DNA of 64,000 bases from Anaeramoeba flamelloides (Eukaryota > Metamonada > Anaeramoebidae), in the NCBI GenBank assembly GCA_027625915.1, contig JANTQA010000036.1, positions 11,615,001-11,679,000 of the forward strand, given 5' to 3'. This document shows positions 30,571 through 41,529 of the stretch, piece by piece. The notes under the pieces are model-generated. The model was given only the letters and a program-made list of their open reading frames with translations. It was not told the DNA's origin and did not search any database. A program made the translations under genes and the position numbers. The first letter of the stretch is position 1. Every line of letters starts with the position of its first letter.

Positions 30571-33500
30571 TTTTTATTGAATTAAGTTTGGTTAATTGGC
30601 TTTTACAGACAAAAAAAAATATTTAGTTTTTTTTTTTATTATTGAAAAAGTATAAATTACACTCTAGTTGCCCTTAGACTTAAATTCCCTTTTAGAAATT
30701 TAAGCGTAAAATCATAGATTTCACGATTATTAATCAATGAAAATAGTTTCAAACTGTCTTGATTTGAAATTAATTCATTAAGATTTATTTTTTTTAATTT
30801 GTTATGAAATATTAATCTATCTATTTCATAGGAAGGACAGACCCATAAACACTGATCAATATTTTCTATAATTTCCTTTTGTTCACATTTTGAACATAAA
30901 GGACAAAATTTATTTGAATTTTTATCGATTACATAGTAATATCTATTTAAGCAGTTAGTAAACGATCTGAATTTTCGAATTGTTGAACTTGATGGATAAC
31001 TTAAATATTTTTGAGTTTTAAATAAATAATTTTGATTTTTAAAATTTTGAAATAATTTTGTGGAGTGTCGTAGAGTGCCGTAGAGTGCCGTCAAGTGCCT
31101 AGGTTTTCCAGAATTCAAAAGAATAGAGTAAAATCAAAGATTTAACTCGATTCTTTTCAATTTTAAAAAACCTAACGGCGGTTTTATTGAGTTTTCTGTT
31201 TATTTGTGAAGTGTTTTAGCTTTTTTTGAGTTTTCTATTTATTTAGAAAATCAATAGATTTTCGTTAGGTTTTTTTTAATTTTTGAAATAAACCGAAAAT
31301 TTATTAAAATTTTCTGTTTATTTCAAAAAGTAAAAAAACCTAGAACACTTCAGAAATAAAATAGAAAACCTCAAAAAAACCTAGAATACTTCACAAATAA
31401 ACAGAAAACTCAATAAAACCTAACGGCGCTTTTTTTTTAATTTAAAAAATAAAAAGAAAATTAAAGAAATTTTCTTTATATTTCTAAAATTAATAAAAAG
31501 CTAATGGCAGTTTTCCAGAATTCAAAAGAATTGAATAAAATCAAAGATTTTACTCTATTCTTTTAAATTTTGGAAAACCTAACAACACTTTCAACTTTTG
31601 GAATTCAGCAACTCATTAAATGTGTGCTTATATAAACCCCGTTCCAAAAATTTGGACACACCCAAAATCAAAAATAGGCAAAAAAAACCCCCCTCAATTT
31701 GTTGTATTTTTCCAAGCTTAATATAAAACAACATTTAAGTAACCCAATATTAATGTTTTAATAAGTAATCATTTTAATCCAAATAAAAGAAAAAAATATA
31801 AAACTCAAAAATAAAAACCAGTGTGTGTCCAAAATAATGAAGCAAGCTGAACAAAAAATGTATTGGTAAATTTGTTGTAATTTCACCAACAATTGTTAAT
31901 CGATCAAATGATAAGATACTATCTACCAATTGTATGTGATTTTTCAATTTAACAAACTCAACACTAACCTTCTATCAACCATTGAAGAAAAATTTCCAGA
32001 TATAATGAAACAGATTACGTATCTGCAAAAAAGGAAATGAAAACAAAACAAAAAAGACAAAAAATGAAATAGTTTGTAAAATCAAAATTCTTTCCAAAGT
32101 GAATTTAAAGTGTGGTATTGATGTTCTTTCAACTGTTTAAAATGTGTCCAATTTTTTGGAATATAAACTATTTTTCAAAAATTTTGACTCACTTTATAAT
32201 GTTAATGGGAGTCGTTTTGAGGTTTATTCCAGTATTCTTAACAAAAAATATTTTCAAATTTTTAGATCAGAATCATTTTTTCTAATTTTGCAAATTTTAG
32301 TTTTGCTTTTTCAAATTTTTGTTTTTCTTTTATTTTTGTTTTTCTTTTTTTTTTTTTTTTCTTTTTCTTTTTTTTTTTTTTTAAAAAAGATCATGTGGAA
32401 AAAAAAAAGAGATCCACGAAAAGACCAATAATCACTAAGAAAATTTCGACAATGTAATGTCTTTTAAAATGGATTTAATTATTCAGTAAAAATCTTGTTG
32501 TTCAACTTTTTTTCAGTGAAAGTTCGATAATAAAAAATCCGTAATGCTCATTTCAAAAATTGTGACTCACTTTTTTTTAGCTTTTGGTTTTATTTTCTTT
32601 AATTTTTAATATATCATGTTTTTATATATTTAGAATGATTTAAAAGTGATTTACAAATCATATTTAGTTATTAATTGTTCTTGAATACTAAAGGATAATT
32701 TTTTTTTTTTTCAATTTATTATTTTGCGTGAGTCACAATTTTTGAAAAAGAGTTTAGTTTATTTCATTTTTCAGGTATTTTAAATCTTTTGAAAGACAGT
32801 TGATTTTATTGTTTATTCTTGGATTAATTTTTATTAATTTTTCCAAATAAGGAAGAGATAAATTTCCTAATTTATTTTTTAGTTTAAATTTCTTTTTATT
32901 TACTGAAATTATCATATTTTCAATTTTAAATTCTGTTTTGTAAATCAGAATTGGTGTGTTTCTGTTTATTTTGCATATTTCAGTAATACACGAATTAATC
33001 CAAGAATTAAAATAATTTATCGTTTTTATTTGATAATTAAAAATTTCTAATCCATATATCAATTGACTTAATATAAAAGATTTAAATAATCTAATTTTTA
33101 AACTATTACTCAGAGAATTGTTATTGAATAATTGTTTGCAGTTGTTATATGTTTCTTTAGATTTTTTTAAATTATAAACTATATGTGTAATTTTATCTAA
33201 ATAAATACCCAAATATTTAATTTTTTTGTAAATCTTTTGATATAACTGTTTTATCTTTATTTGGTTTTAATTCAAATTGAATAATAATTTCATATAATTG
33301 AATTTAATTTTTGATTTACTTGGATTTTATTTCCTTTTGTAATTAGGATTAAATCATCTGCAAACATTTGACAATTATTTGTTAATGGTATAATTTTTAA
33401 TAAAAGAAAATGTGAAATAAGAGCAAATAAAATAGGAGATAAGGGTCTCCTTGAAATATACCAAGCCCTTCCCCCTTGATAATATTTTAATAAAAAGTTT

Positions 33501-34932
33501 TCGATAATTTTATTTGTAATAAATTTTTTTATTGTTTTTCTTATTATTTTAAAACTAATTGAATCAAAAGATTTTGCTATATCAATCATTATAATATTAG
33601 TTTTATCATTTTTATTTTTCATTATTTGATTTTATCTTATTATAAGTATTTTTGAAATTTAAGGCAGTAATTCGAGTATCGAAAAAACACAATTTTGTCA
33701 AAAACAATAAAAATTTTGAAATAATTTTTTCATAATGGTATTTGAATTTTAAATGGGAAAAATTTTCACTTCAATCTCAATTTCCTTATTTAAAAAAAGA
33801 CACAAATTACAATCTTACTTTTTGAGAACTCTCTTTTTAGAAAAGAAAAAGGAAATGGAAAAGGAAGTGAAAATTTTTTCCTGTTTATAATTCAACTACC
33901 GGTCTGTGTAATCCACAATATTTTTGAAAAATATTTTTTGTTTGATCAATGAATAGATCTTATTCAAATGATAATTTCTATGTCTCGATTTTTACTCTTT
34001 TGGTAAAAAAGGATCTGTTGCCTTAACAAATTTTAAATTTAGTTTCTGAAATACCTTTCTTGTTTTTTTTCAAAATGAAAATTTCATAGATTGTGTTCAA
34101 TTAAAATTATAGGTTGAAATTATTTAGTTTTTGAAAAAGTCTTCATAAAGGCTTTTTTGAGACACTTAAAATTTTACAATATGATTCTAGAAATCTTAAA
34201 AACAAAAGGTTAGTGTTTTAGAGCTGTGAAAAGGAAGAATACAAAAAATATTTCGATAAACAAAAAAAATTCATTATATATCAGAATACAAAAAGGAGAT
34301 ATTTACGGTTTTTAGCCACATTTCATCTAATTTTAAAACAGATCTGTTGATCCTTAAATACCATTTTCCACCATTAATATTTTCCGAGTCTTCCCACGCA
34401 GGCTTGATCCCTGTTTTAAAAAGATGGAAATTTGTTCCATTTTTTGCTTTCGAGATCTTTGCTAAATTTTCATACATCCCCCAAAATTCTCCAACCTTGA
34501 GTTTGGTTAATTAATTAATCATAGTAAAAGGTAAATTTTTTGTAGGGTTTTGTGTTCAAAAACAGGGTAAATTTTGAATGTTTGAATTAAAATTTTTTTT
34601 GTTGGTACGTAAACAAAAATTAAAAAAAAAAAAAAGTAAAGTGAATTGTTTTTTGAAATATTGCAAGCAAATTCTAAAAAGAATATTACAGACTGAAAAT
34701 CTAAGATCTTGACAAGATCTTCTCCCCAATTTTGTGATTGTGAATACCCACCAACCCACATTGTCCATTTATTTTGAAGTGGATTCACAAGAATTTTTTC
34801 TTTTTCATTTTTGTTTTCTTTTTCATTTTCTTGAAGTTTGTCATTTTTGTTTTCTTTTTCATTATTGTTCTTTGGAATTTCTGTTTCTTTTTCTTCAGTC
34901 TTAATTTTTGAGTTGGGTTGTTTGTTTGTCAT
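29936..34932 (-). CDS. eIF4E: Eukaryotic translation initiation factor 4E, three exons
   Basis: Cap-binding subunit of eIF4F. I read three exons joined in phase 0: 34932-34690, 34495-34307 and 30190-29936 (228 residues plus stop). Donors are GTAATA and GTAAAT; acceptors end CAAG and TTTTTAG. Exon 1 has a 46-residue charged leader and NPLQNKWTMW with cap-stacking Trp69 (NWGEDL). Exon 2 begins with the eIF4G/4E-BP contact EFWGMY (Trp86) and holds the cap-binding pair Trp115-Glu116 (PAWEDSEN). Exon 3 has ICGAVVSIR and Trp176 (ISLWTKT). These correspond to human Trp56, Trp73, Trp102-Glu103 and Trp166. All key residues are present and length fits the family, so the gene looks functional. Intron 1 is 194 nt. 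Intron 2 is 4,116 nt and packed with mobile elements. Its subclass (canonical or paralogue) is undetermined. Confidence 0.9.
30530..30567. repeat. (TA)n microsatellite in eIF4E intron 2
   Basis: A nearly uninterrupted TA run. Similar TA tracts occur at 43977-43997, 44572-44598, 49630-49657, 51236-51251, 54852-54867 and 55447-55467. Confidence 0.95.
31065..31600. repeat. Multi-hairpin foldback element, copy 2
   Basis: Hairpins at about 31089-31170 and 31515-31583; in the latter a stem of about 30 bp pairs 'ttttccagaattcaaaagaa' with 'ttcttttaaattttggaaaa'. They flank a large palindrome (31170-31430) whose outer arms read 'cctaacggcggttttattga' and its complement. Module order matches 16433-17320. 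It sits inside the LINE. Confidence 0.75.
31635..32163. mobile_element. Tc1/mariner-type MITE X inside the LINE
   Basis: The left end reads 'gttccaaaaatttggacaca' (31641-31660). The right end (32144-32160) is its inverse, 'tgtgtccaattttttgga'. An internal inverted copy lies near 31818-31836. GGACACA-type ends and TA-rich junctions are common in Tc1/mariner elements. No transposase is present. Confidence 0.65.
32164..32757. mobile_element. Tc1/mariner-type MITE Y inside the LINE
   Basis: Terminal inverted repeats of about 27 bp: 'tttttcaaaaattttgactc' at the left (32169-32188) and its inverse 'gtgagtcacaatttttgaaa' at the right (32728-32747). A third internal copy lies at 32548-32575. TA flanks both ends. 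The left end abuts MITE X, so Y probably inserted at X's border TA. Related left ends occur at 47037 and 49703. Confidence 0.7.
33735..33902. mobile_element. Palindromic MITE family 2, copy 1 (eIF4E intron 2)
   Basis: The left arm 'tggtatttgaattttaaat' and right arm '..ataattcaactaccgg' are inverted, with 'gggaaaaattttcacttc' paired to 'gaagtgaaaattttttcc'. It matches 37844-38010. It lacks coding. Confidence 0.6.
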
Positions 34933-35334
34933 TTTTGTTCTTTCAAATTGATTGTTTTATTGAAAATAAAATGATAAAAAATAAAATCTCAATTAAACTA
35001 TTAGGGATTAACTAGAGGAAGAATAAATATTCTGTTGAATTTAAAAGGTTGGTAAAAAAGAGAGAATTTTTTATAGTTTTTAACAAAGAAATTATGAGGT
35101 TGACTATTTTGAGGAATTCCTTTTGATTTTGAAAATGAAAAACCTAAATTAAGGAGGGAGTTACCTAAGGAATTCTCGAACTAGGAACAACTGAAAATAC
35201 CATTATAAGAAGTTAGTTCAGGTTTTAAGGATCTTTTGTTCATCTATTCTAACAATTAATTTAATATCATAAAAGAGTTTTTTTCTGTTTTGAGGATTTA
35301 ATTGTTTGAAGTATTTCTAAATATTATTTTTTTT

Positions 35335-35600
35335 TTATTATTTAAAGAGGGAGGGGGGGGGGGTTCTTAACTACTCTTGTTTGCCTGAATTCTAAAATTT
35401 TTATTTAGGAATTTTGTTAAAGACTCAAAAAGAAGTTTATTATCTCACTATGGCTAATAAGCACATTGAATCTTTTTTTATAATATTAGAAATATCATTA
35501 TTTTTTTAATATGTGTAGATATATTGAATTTTTTTTTAATTCAGATATCCAGATTCTGCGATTATTTTCATAGGCTGATCAATTCCCTAGAATATGGTTT
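35335..35600 (-). mobile_element. LINE subfamily B, 3'-end fragment
   Basis: On the minus strand it matches 36005-36330 through the C-terminal coding part (YENNR..WISEL..) and the 3' UTR 'caggcaaacaagagtagtta', then a C-run and A/T tail. The left boundary is a poly(G) run (35348-35363 on +). Stops have accumulated. Confidence 0.7.
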
Positions 35601-36004
35601 AAATCTTCTATGATTTCTAAATTGTTTATTTTTTGCATAATTCGCAATATTTTGATTTATTTTTGTTAAAAAACATTAGTATACCTGTTAAAAAAAATTA
35701 TTTCTTTTAATGGATTAGCATTCTACCACAGAGAAGTATAAAATCAAGATGTGTTACAATTAAATAAAATTATTGTTAGATGAATCAAATGTCTCTAAAA
35801 AATCAATTAGGTTAAATACTACTATTTGTTGTTTTTATCAAATATCAAATGATCCATGAATATTAGTAATAAACATCAACAATTATCAAAAAAAATCTGC
35901 ATTTTGCCATAAATCTAAAAGTTGGAAACTCAAAAGACTTTTAAATTGAAAACTATGTTTCTTTGATTTGTCTCAAAAAGTATATTAGTTCTAAAAAAGT
36001 TGTT

Positions 36005-36350
36005 TTTTTTTTTATTATTATTATTTAAGGGGGGTGTTATTAATTACTCTTGTTTCCCTTGATTCATAAATTGTGATTTAGAAATTTTTTTAAAGATTTC
36101 CATATACTTTTATTTTCCACTAGTTTTAATAAAGACATCGAATCTTTTCTGTTAATAATATTAAAAATATTATTGTTTTTTAATATATGAGATATATTGA
36201 TTTTTTTTAATTCAGATATCCAGATTTTACGATTATTTTCATAGGCTGGGCAGTTACAGATAATAAAAAAGTTGTTTTTTAAAAAATAATTAATAATTAA
36301 CGAAGAGATTATTTTTATAAAATAATTCACATATTGAAAAATTATTTAAT
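36005..36350 (-). mobile_element. LINE subfamily B, C-terminal and 3'-end fragment
   Basis: 88 open codons encode ICNCPAYENNRKIWISELKK and about 50 more LINE-like residues ending FLNHNL, then a 3' UTR with 'gaatcaagggaaacaagag', a C-run and TAA repeats. It is homologous but not identical to the subfamily A end (CPSYEIDRLIFHNKLKK). The best preserved B copy here. It lies about 400 bases from its sister at 35335-35600, same strand. Confidence 0.75.
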
Positions 36351-37843
36351 ATCGCAACATTGTTTCTAAGCAACAGTCAAAATCAAAACCATTCTATATT
36401 TTTTTTCATATTGATTATTATTAAGTTAATCTTTGAAATTGAAAAAATAGTTACTTTTGGAGTTTTGAAAACAGTAACAAGTGTACAAAAACAGAGGCCT
36501 TAATATTACCAGTTTTTTTACTAAATTTGTAATTTTCCAAAAACTACAAAACTTTTCCTAAAATATAAATTTTGAATAGTGATCATTATAAAAAAATTCA
36601 AAAATGAAAATTTTTAATTGAGATTGTTATTGAAACATACAAATAATAGATTATTTAATGATATTTAACATGAAGTATTTCCAAAAAAGTTTGAAATTTA
36701 TTTGATATTTCAGTTAATAATTTGTCGTTATTGGTGACTCTATTCTTTAATCGGCATTACCCAATTAGGTTGGATATTAATGCTGGCGAAAACAACACTT
36801 ATTATATTTATTTCAAAATATATTTAAAAAAATAATTCTCAAAAATAAATTAAAAAAATAAACTTTTGTTAGAGAAAACAATGTACGACCAATTTCAATA
36901 AAAAAATGACAATCTGAGATCGAACCAAACGATTTTTTGAACAAAAAAACAAATTTATAAGTTTTCCTTTCTATGGGAAATTTTTTCGAGATTAAAGACC
37001 ACTTTTGAAAACGATTTTTTCGGACAAAAAGAAAAAAATAAACCCCAATTTTCACAATTGAAAAATATCATAAAAAATCGAGATCCGATAATTTTAAAAT
37101 CTTCTCTTCATATAATGTCATACTAACAAATAAATTAAATTATTCTGAAAAACAAATTAATAACTAATAACAATTTTCGATATTTAAATTGTTTTTATTC
37201 CGATTCAGTTGAAATAGATATTTTAAAATAAATTGTCTCATCTTTATGGGAAATATTTTAGATTTTTTAGAGTCATTTTAAACTATCTAACACCAATAAG
37301 ATTTCCCCTCAATAACCATATACTTTAATGAAAGAAGAATCTAGTGTGGTGCTAATCCCTTAAGAGCACCATTACTTCTAGATCGTCTTTAACTTCTTTT
37401 TGATTAAAGGTAAATTTATTTAAAAAAACAAATTCTTTATGTCAAGATCAAGATTGGAAAGTGATTTTGTTCTCGGATCAACATTTTTCCAAATATCCCA
37501 TGGTAACTTGTAGAAACACCAATCTCAATCTCAATCTCAATCTCAAATGGTGAGATTGGTTAAATACATTTATCCTCAGGATCTTATAAAAGATCTGAAA
37601 AGGATCCTTTTTGTTTGATGTTCACAAGAATCAAGTTGTGGTGTTTCCTCCACATAGACATATTTTGAAGCCAAAAGTAGAAATTAAGTTATTTTTCAAA
37701 GGAACGTGAATAAATGATGGACGAATAATTTTGTTGAAATGAAAAAAGGTTTTTTTTTGATTTATTTCTTTTTCTTTCTCTTTTTTCGGTTGCTTTGCTG
37801 TTCTATATAGATTTTTAATAGAATTCAATGTTCTTGATAAATA

Positions 37844-38010
37844 CTGGTATTTAAAGTAAAAACGGGAAAAATTTTCCCTTGATTTGCATCTTCTTTTTCA
37901 AATAGAGCCACAAAATACAACTTACTTTGTTTGAAAACTCAATTTGTTTGGAAAAGAAAAATATGGAAAATGAAGTGAAAATTTTGTCCCATTAAGAATT
38001 CAAATACCAG
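37844..38010. mobile_element. Palindromic MITE family 2, copy 2
   Basis: Starts CTGGTATTT and ends AAATACCAG, with TA directly on both sides (37842-37843 and 38011-38012). The arms pair for about 40 bp. A TA duplication and pure palindrome point to a non-autonomous Tc1/mariner element. Confidence 0.7.
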
Positions 38011-38466
38011 TATAAAGCAAGAAAATTACTTGTTAGAGAAGCAAAGTTCTTCAACGCAACACACACTTGCAAGAAAATCTCAAAAGTGAGGCAGTGATTT
38101 TGGGCTTGACAAAAGATCATCATCTGGGGATAGTCACATTATCTTTTATAATTTGTGCTAATTAGTCCTTATGGACGAATTTCAAAAGTCAAAACCAAGA
38201 AGAAAATAGACTTTTTGAGATGGGAGTGTTTGTAATTTGACAAAAAATGAACAGAGAAAAACAAAATGAAAAATTTTTAGTTTTGTGTTTTTAGAAGAGG
38301 ATTCAAGAATTGAAAAACTTTCTCAAGTGTTTATATATTGAAAAACTTGATGAGGAGTGAAATTTGAAATTAAAAATCAATCCTACTTTGTTAAATATTG
38401 GGAAAAGTATCATTTTTTACTTTTATCACCTTTTTTTTTTTTCCTCTTTTCAAAAAAGAATTACTA

Positions 38467-38730
38467 ATGACCGATCAAAAACAAAAAACAAAGAAAGAAC
38501 TAGAAGAAGAATTATCCAAGATTGAAAAGGAACAACAAGAACTTACGGAAAAGGAACTCAAATGGAAAGAGCAATTAACACAATACAAACTTGAAAAAGA
38601 AACAAATGAAAAAGAATTAAAACAAACAAACAAAGAAGAACGCGAAATCAATAAACAAATCCAACAAAACACTAAAGATATTTTAAGTATCCACAAAAAA
38701 ATTAAAGGGTTATCAGAAACATTAAATTAG
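38467..38730 (+). CDS. Small coiled-coil protein
   Basis: An 87-residue protein. I choose the ATG at 38467 because upstream codons are T-rich and unlike the rest. Almost the whole length (residues 5-80) is a continuous heptad-type helix rich in Glu, Lys and Gln (for example KELEEELSKIEKEQQELTEK), ending in KIKGLSETLN. The size and single coiled coil resemble small structural or prefoldin-like helices, but no family motif is present, so I give no function. It stands alone; the nearest neighbours are more than 3 kb away. The codon pattern and clean stop support real coding. Confidence 0.6.
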   Translation: MTDQKQKTKKELEEELSKIEKEQQELTEKELKWKEQLTQYKLEKETNEKELKQTNKEEREINKQIQQNTKDILSIHKKIKGLSETLN

Positions 38731-39214
38731 CTTGTATAGAAACTACCTGATTTGATTAATAAATTTAGTTAATGTTTTTTTTTTTACTTCTGTTCTTTGA
38801 TGATTTTTTGAAAACTTGTGGTAAGGAAGCGAAGAACTTTTTCAAGTAATTGTCTTCTTTAACACTATTAAATTGAATTTTGTTTTTTCTTTTGATTCAC
38901 CACAAACAACAGATAAGATCTCAAAGATAAAGAAAAATGATTAATGTTAAAATCAAATTGCCATCATTAAAATTTCCCTCAAAAGAAATTTAAGGAGGCT
39001 TCATTAAATTTCTCAAGAAATATTCTTTCTAATTTCTTTTGTAAAGATCTTTTTGTTTTTTTAACTAATAATTAGAATAAAAGATTTTGGGGAATCGAAA
39101 TAAAAGTCTTATTCTTATTTTTTTTTTTTTTTTTGATGAGGTTGAAGTAATAGTTGATTCTAATTACAGCTATTTCCCAATTAAAAAATAATATTTTAAA
39201 GCACTAGTACCAGT

Positions 39215-39450
39215 ATAAAAGCAAAAAATAGCATTTTTAAGTCCTTCCTCTACAAAAGATAAATTGATATTTTTAAATAAATTAAAAGAATTAAATTTTA
39301 AGGAAATAATTTTATGTTGTGATAGCTTAAAATTATTTTCATTAGTTAATAATCGTAGAATCTATGATTTTACACTTAAATTCCAATAAGGGAATTGAAG
39401 TAAAGTGGCACTTAATTGGTAATTTACACTTGCTGATCGATAAAAAAAAA
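39215..39450 (+). mobile_element. LINE subfamily A, C-terminal and 3'-end fragment
   Basis: About 50 open codons encode KDKLIFLNKLKELNFKEI and SLKLFSLVNNRRIYDF, then FTLKFQ and a stop. This is closely parallel to the intron LINE's DRLIFHNKLKKINLNELI and SLKLFSLINNREIYDF. The 3' UTR ends in a poly(A)-like run near 39443. The open frame suggests a fairly young copy. Confidence 0.8.
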
Positions 39451-41529
39451 AAAACAATTTCCATTTTTTTTTAATTTAACTTTTTTGGAATATCTCCAAG
39501 TAATAGTTTTGAACCAAGTATTTGGCTAGGTTTGAATAGTAATCATTTTTACATTTCAGGCAACCTTTGGTTCATGGGATTTTTGAAAAAGGGGACTGAA
39601 AAAAAAAATAGAAATTTTTTACTTTTATTCTGGTATTAGGGCTTTAAAATTTACAACTCACATAAACACTCATTAAATAATACATTTGAAAATTTGAATC
39701 AGATTACTTGTATATAAAAATAAAACTTAAAATTTCAAGTTAAAAAAAGCGATTAATTTAATTAACAATACACCAAATTATAATAGGATTTATTTACAAT
39801 ATAATTAACATTCTAGAACTTTAAATTCAAGGGGTTATTGTCTTTATTGTTATTAGTAGTACCACCCTTTTACAAATTCTCTAGTTGAGAAAAAAAGGTA
39901 TTTTTTGGAGGTAAATTTTTATAAAAGATCAGAGGGATGAAATTTAGTACAATTCAACTATATAACATTTACTTGAACAATTAACTAAATCTTTTTATCC
40001 CCCTAAAAAAAAAAAAAAAAAACTTTTTTTTCTTCTCCCATAGAGACTTAAAAAGTATTGTACAAACATCGAAAAATATAATAATCTCAAGAATTTGAAG
40101 TTTAGAAATGTGTTTTTTATTATTAAGAAACTTTATTACCAGTGATGAAATGTTAATTAAAGTTTAAGTTTTATTCAAACTAATATTTTCAATTTTATAT
40201 TGATAGAATGACGAAATGAAAAAAAATTAATAATTAATTTTTATTTCTGAAACAGTAAAAAAAATATTTTCTTGATTTTAGCAAAACTTTTCAAAATAGC
40301 AAGCATATTTTGATCTAAATAATAAGACAAAAGAGAATTAACCCTTTTTTATACATTTAGATCTAACTTTAATTGTTTATAATTTCAATTGAATCAAAAA
40401 AGTTCAATATGATTGTAATGTAAGTTAATGTTTTTTTTTTTTGAAAAAAAAAAACCTGAAAATAAACAATAATTCCCATTTTTTATCTTTATAATTTCAA
40501 CTATTAGTTGAATAATAAGTATTTATAATTTTAAATTTTTTAATTTTTATATCAATTCTATCCCTAATAAAAAAAAATAATTTAAAAAAAATCAGATAAT
40601 AAATTTATAACCAAAATATTGTTTATATTATGATTATTTAATTAAAAATAATTATAATAACTTTTTTCAAAGTGTTAAAATTATTAGGAAACATAAAATA
40701 TTTTAAATATTTATAAAAATTATTTATTTGAAAAAAATCTAAAACAAAACTAAAATTGAAAATATTTAACAATATGTTAAAAATATGTTTTTAAAAATAA
40801 TTTAACAATTTTAAATATTTTTCTACCTTTTAAAATCTCTAAAATTTACCTTTTGAACTTTTTTGAAATGTTTTAAAGGTCTCCAAGTGAAAGGTAATAA
40901 CTTTTAAAAACTAGAAACTGTTGTTTTGAAAATCCAGAAGAAATTAAAATTGAAACAAATTGTTGATTTTATAGTTTTTATTTAAAAAAATTTTGACGAA
41001 GAACTTTGCAATCGAAAAAAATATTTATTATGTTTCCCTTTCAAGGTTTTTTGGTTGTTAAATTTGATGAATTTTTCTTCAGAGAGATCCCAGAAGGAAA
41101 AAATACCAAAATATTCCCTAATTTTTTCAAAATTTACCAGTATATAAACTGTGATTTCTGTGATTAGTATAATGAAAAAGAAGTTCGGAAAATTTTGACT
41201 TTTAGGAAAAAATTTTCTTCTACATCATTTTACAAAATCCTTACACATTGTTGAGGATTTTCTAATTTTTTTTTTTTAATTATTTTTAATAAGGACTGAG
41301 AAGGTTTTAAAAAATGTCATAGAAGGTCCAATAGGAGAAAAGTGGGATATTTTAAACGAAAAAATATTTGTTATACTTAAAAAAAATGATTTTTGAATCT
41401 TGCCAGGGTAATCGGTTTAATATTTTATTAAGCACATTAAAATTTCCCTTTGCTAAAATAGAAAGATCATTTTTTCTCAACCCAGATAATAAATAGATAT
41501 TTTTAAAATATATATAAAGTGACTAATTT

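Larger units (their letters stand above)
30637..33640 (-). mobile_element. LINE (non-LTR retrotransposon) subfamily A, interrupted, inside eIF4E intron 2
   Basis: Minus-strand reverse-transcriptase remains. 32758-33640 has motif A (IMIDIAKSFDSI), a shifted motif B (FQGDP followed by PLSPILFALI in another frame), motif C (MFADDLILI), a KPNKDKT motif and a YLGIYLD-like post-RT segment. 30657-31060 has the C-terminal Cys-rich end CPLCSKCEQKE and CLWVCPSYEIDR, a stop, and a 3' UTR ending near 30637 in TAA-type repeats. The two parts of one frame are separated by 31061-32757, which is a foldback element plus two MITEs. It is 5'-truncated and frame-broken. The Cys/His C-terminus and absence of LTRs place it with APE-type LINEs; the clade is not resolved. 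It lies in the same orientation as the host gene. Confidence 0.85.
34933..38466. other. Intergenic stretch with two LINE B fragments and a MITE
   Basis: No intact gene seen. It contains LINE subfamily B tails at 35335-35600 and 36005-36350, a coding-looking but stop-broken patch at about 37440-37710 (+, VHKNQVVVFPPHRHIL, unrecognised), a (TCTCAA)n run near 37522-37547 and MITE family 2 at 37844-38010. A non-coding upstream leader of the 38467 gene is likely in the last 100 bases. Confidence 0.55.

Noticed and set aside
32144-32431. 95-codon Phe-rich open frame
   Set aside because: Lies inside MITE Y and poly(T); not a gene.
36813-37055. 80-codon minus-strand frame
   Set aside because: No conserved pattern, and no start context or homologue recognised.
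37440-37710. Plus-strand reading VHKNQVVVFPPHRHIL and opposite minus frame FIHVPLKNNLISTFGFKI
   Set aside because: Both strands look equally plausible, stops interrupt the plus reading, and no family is recognised.
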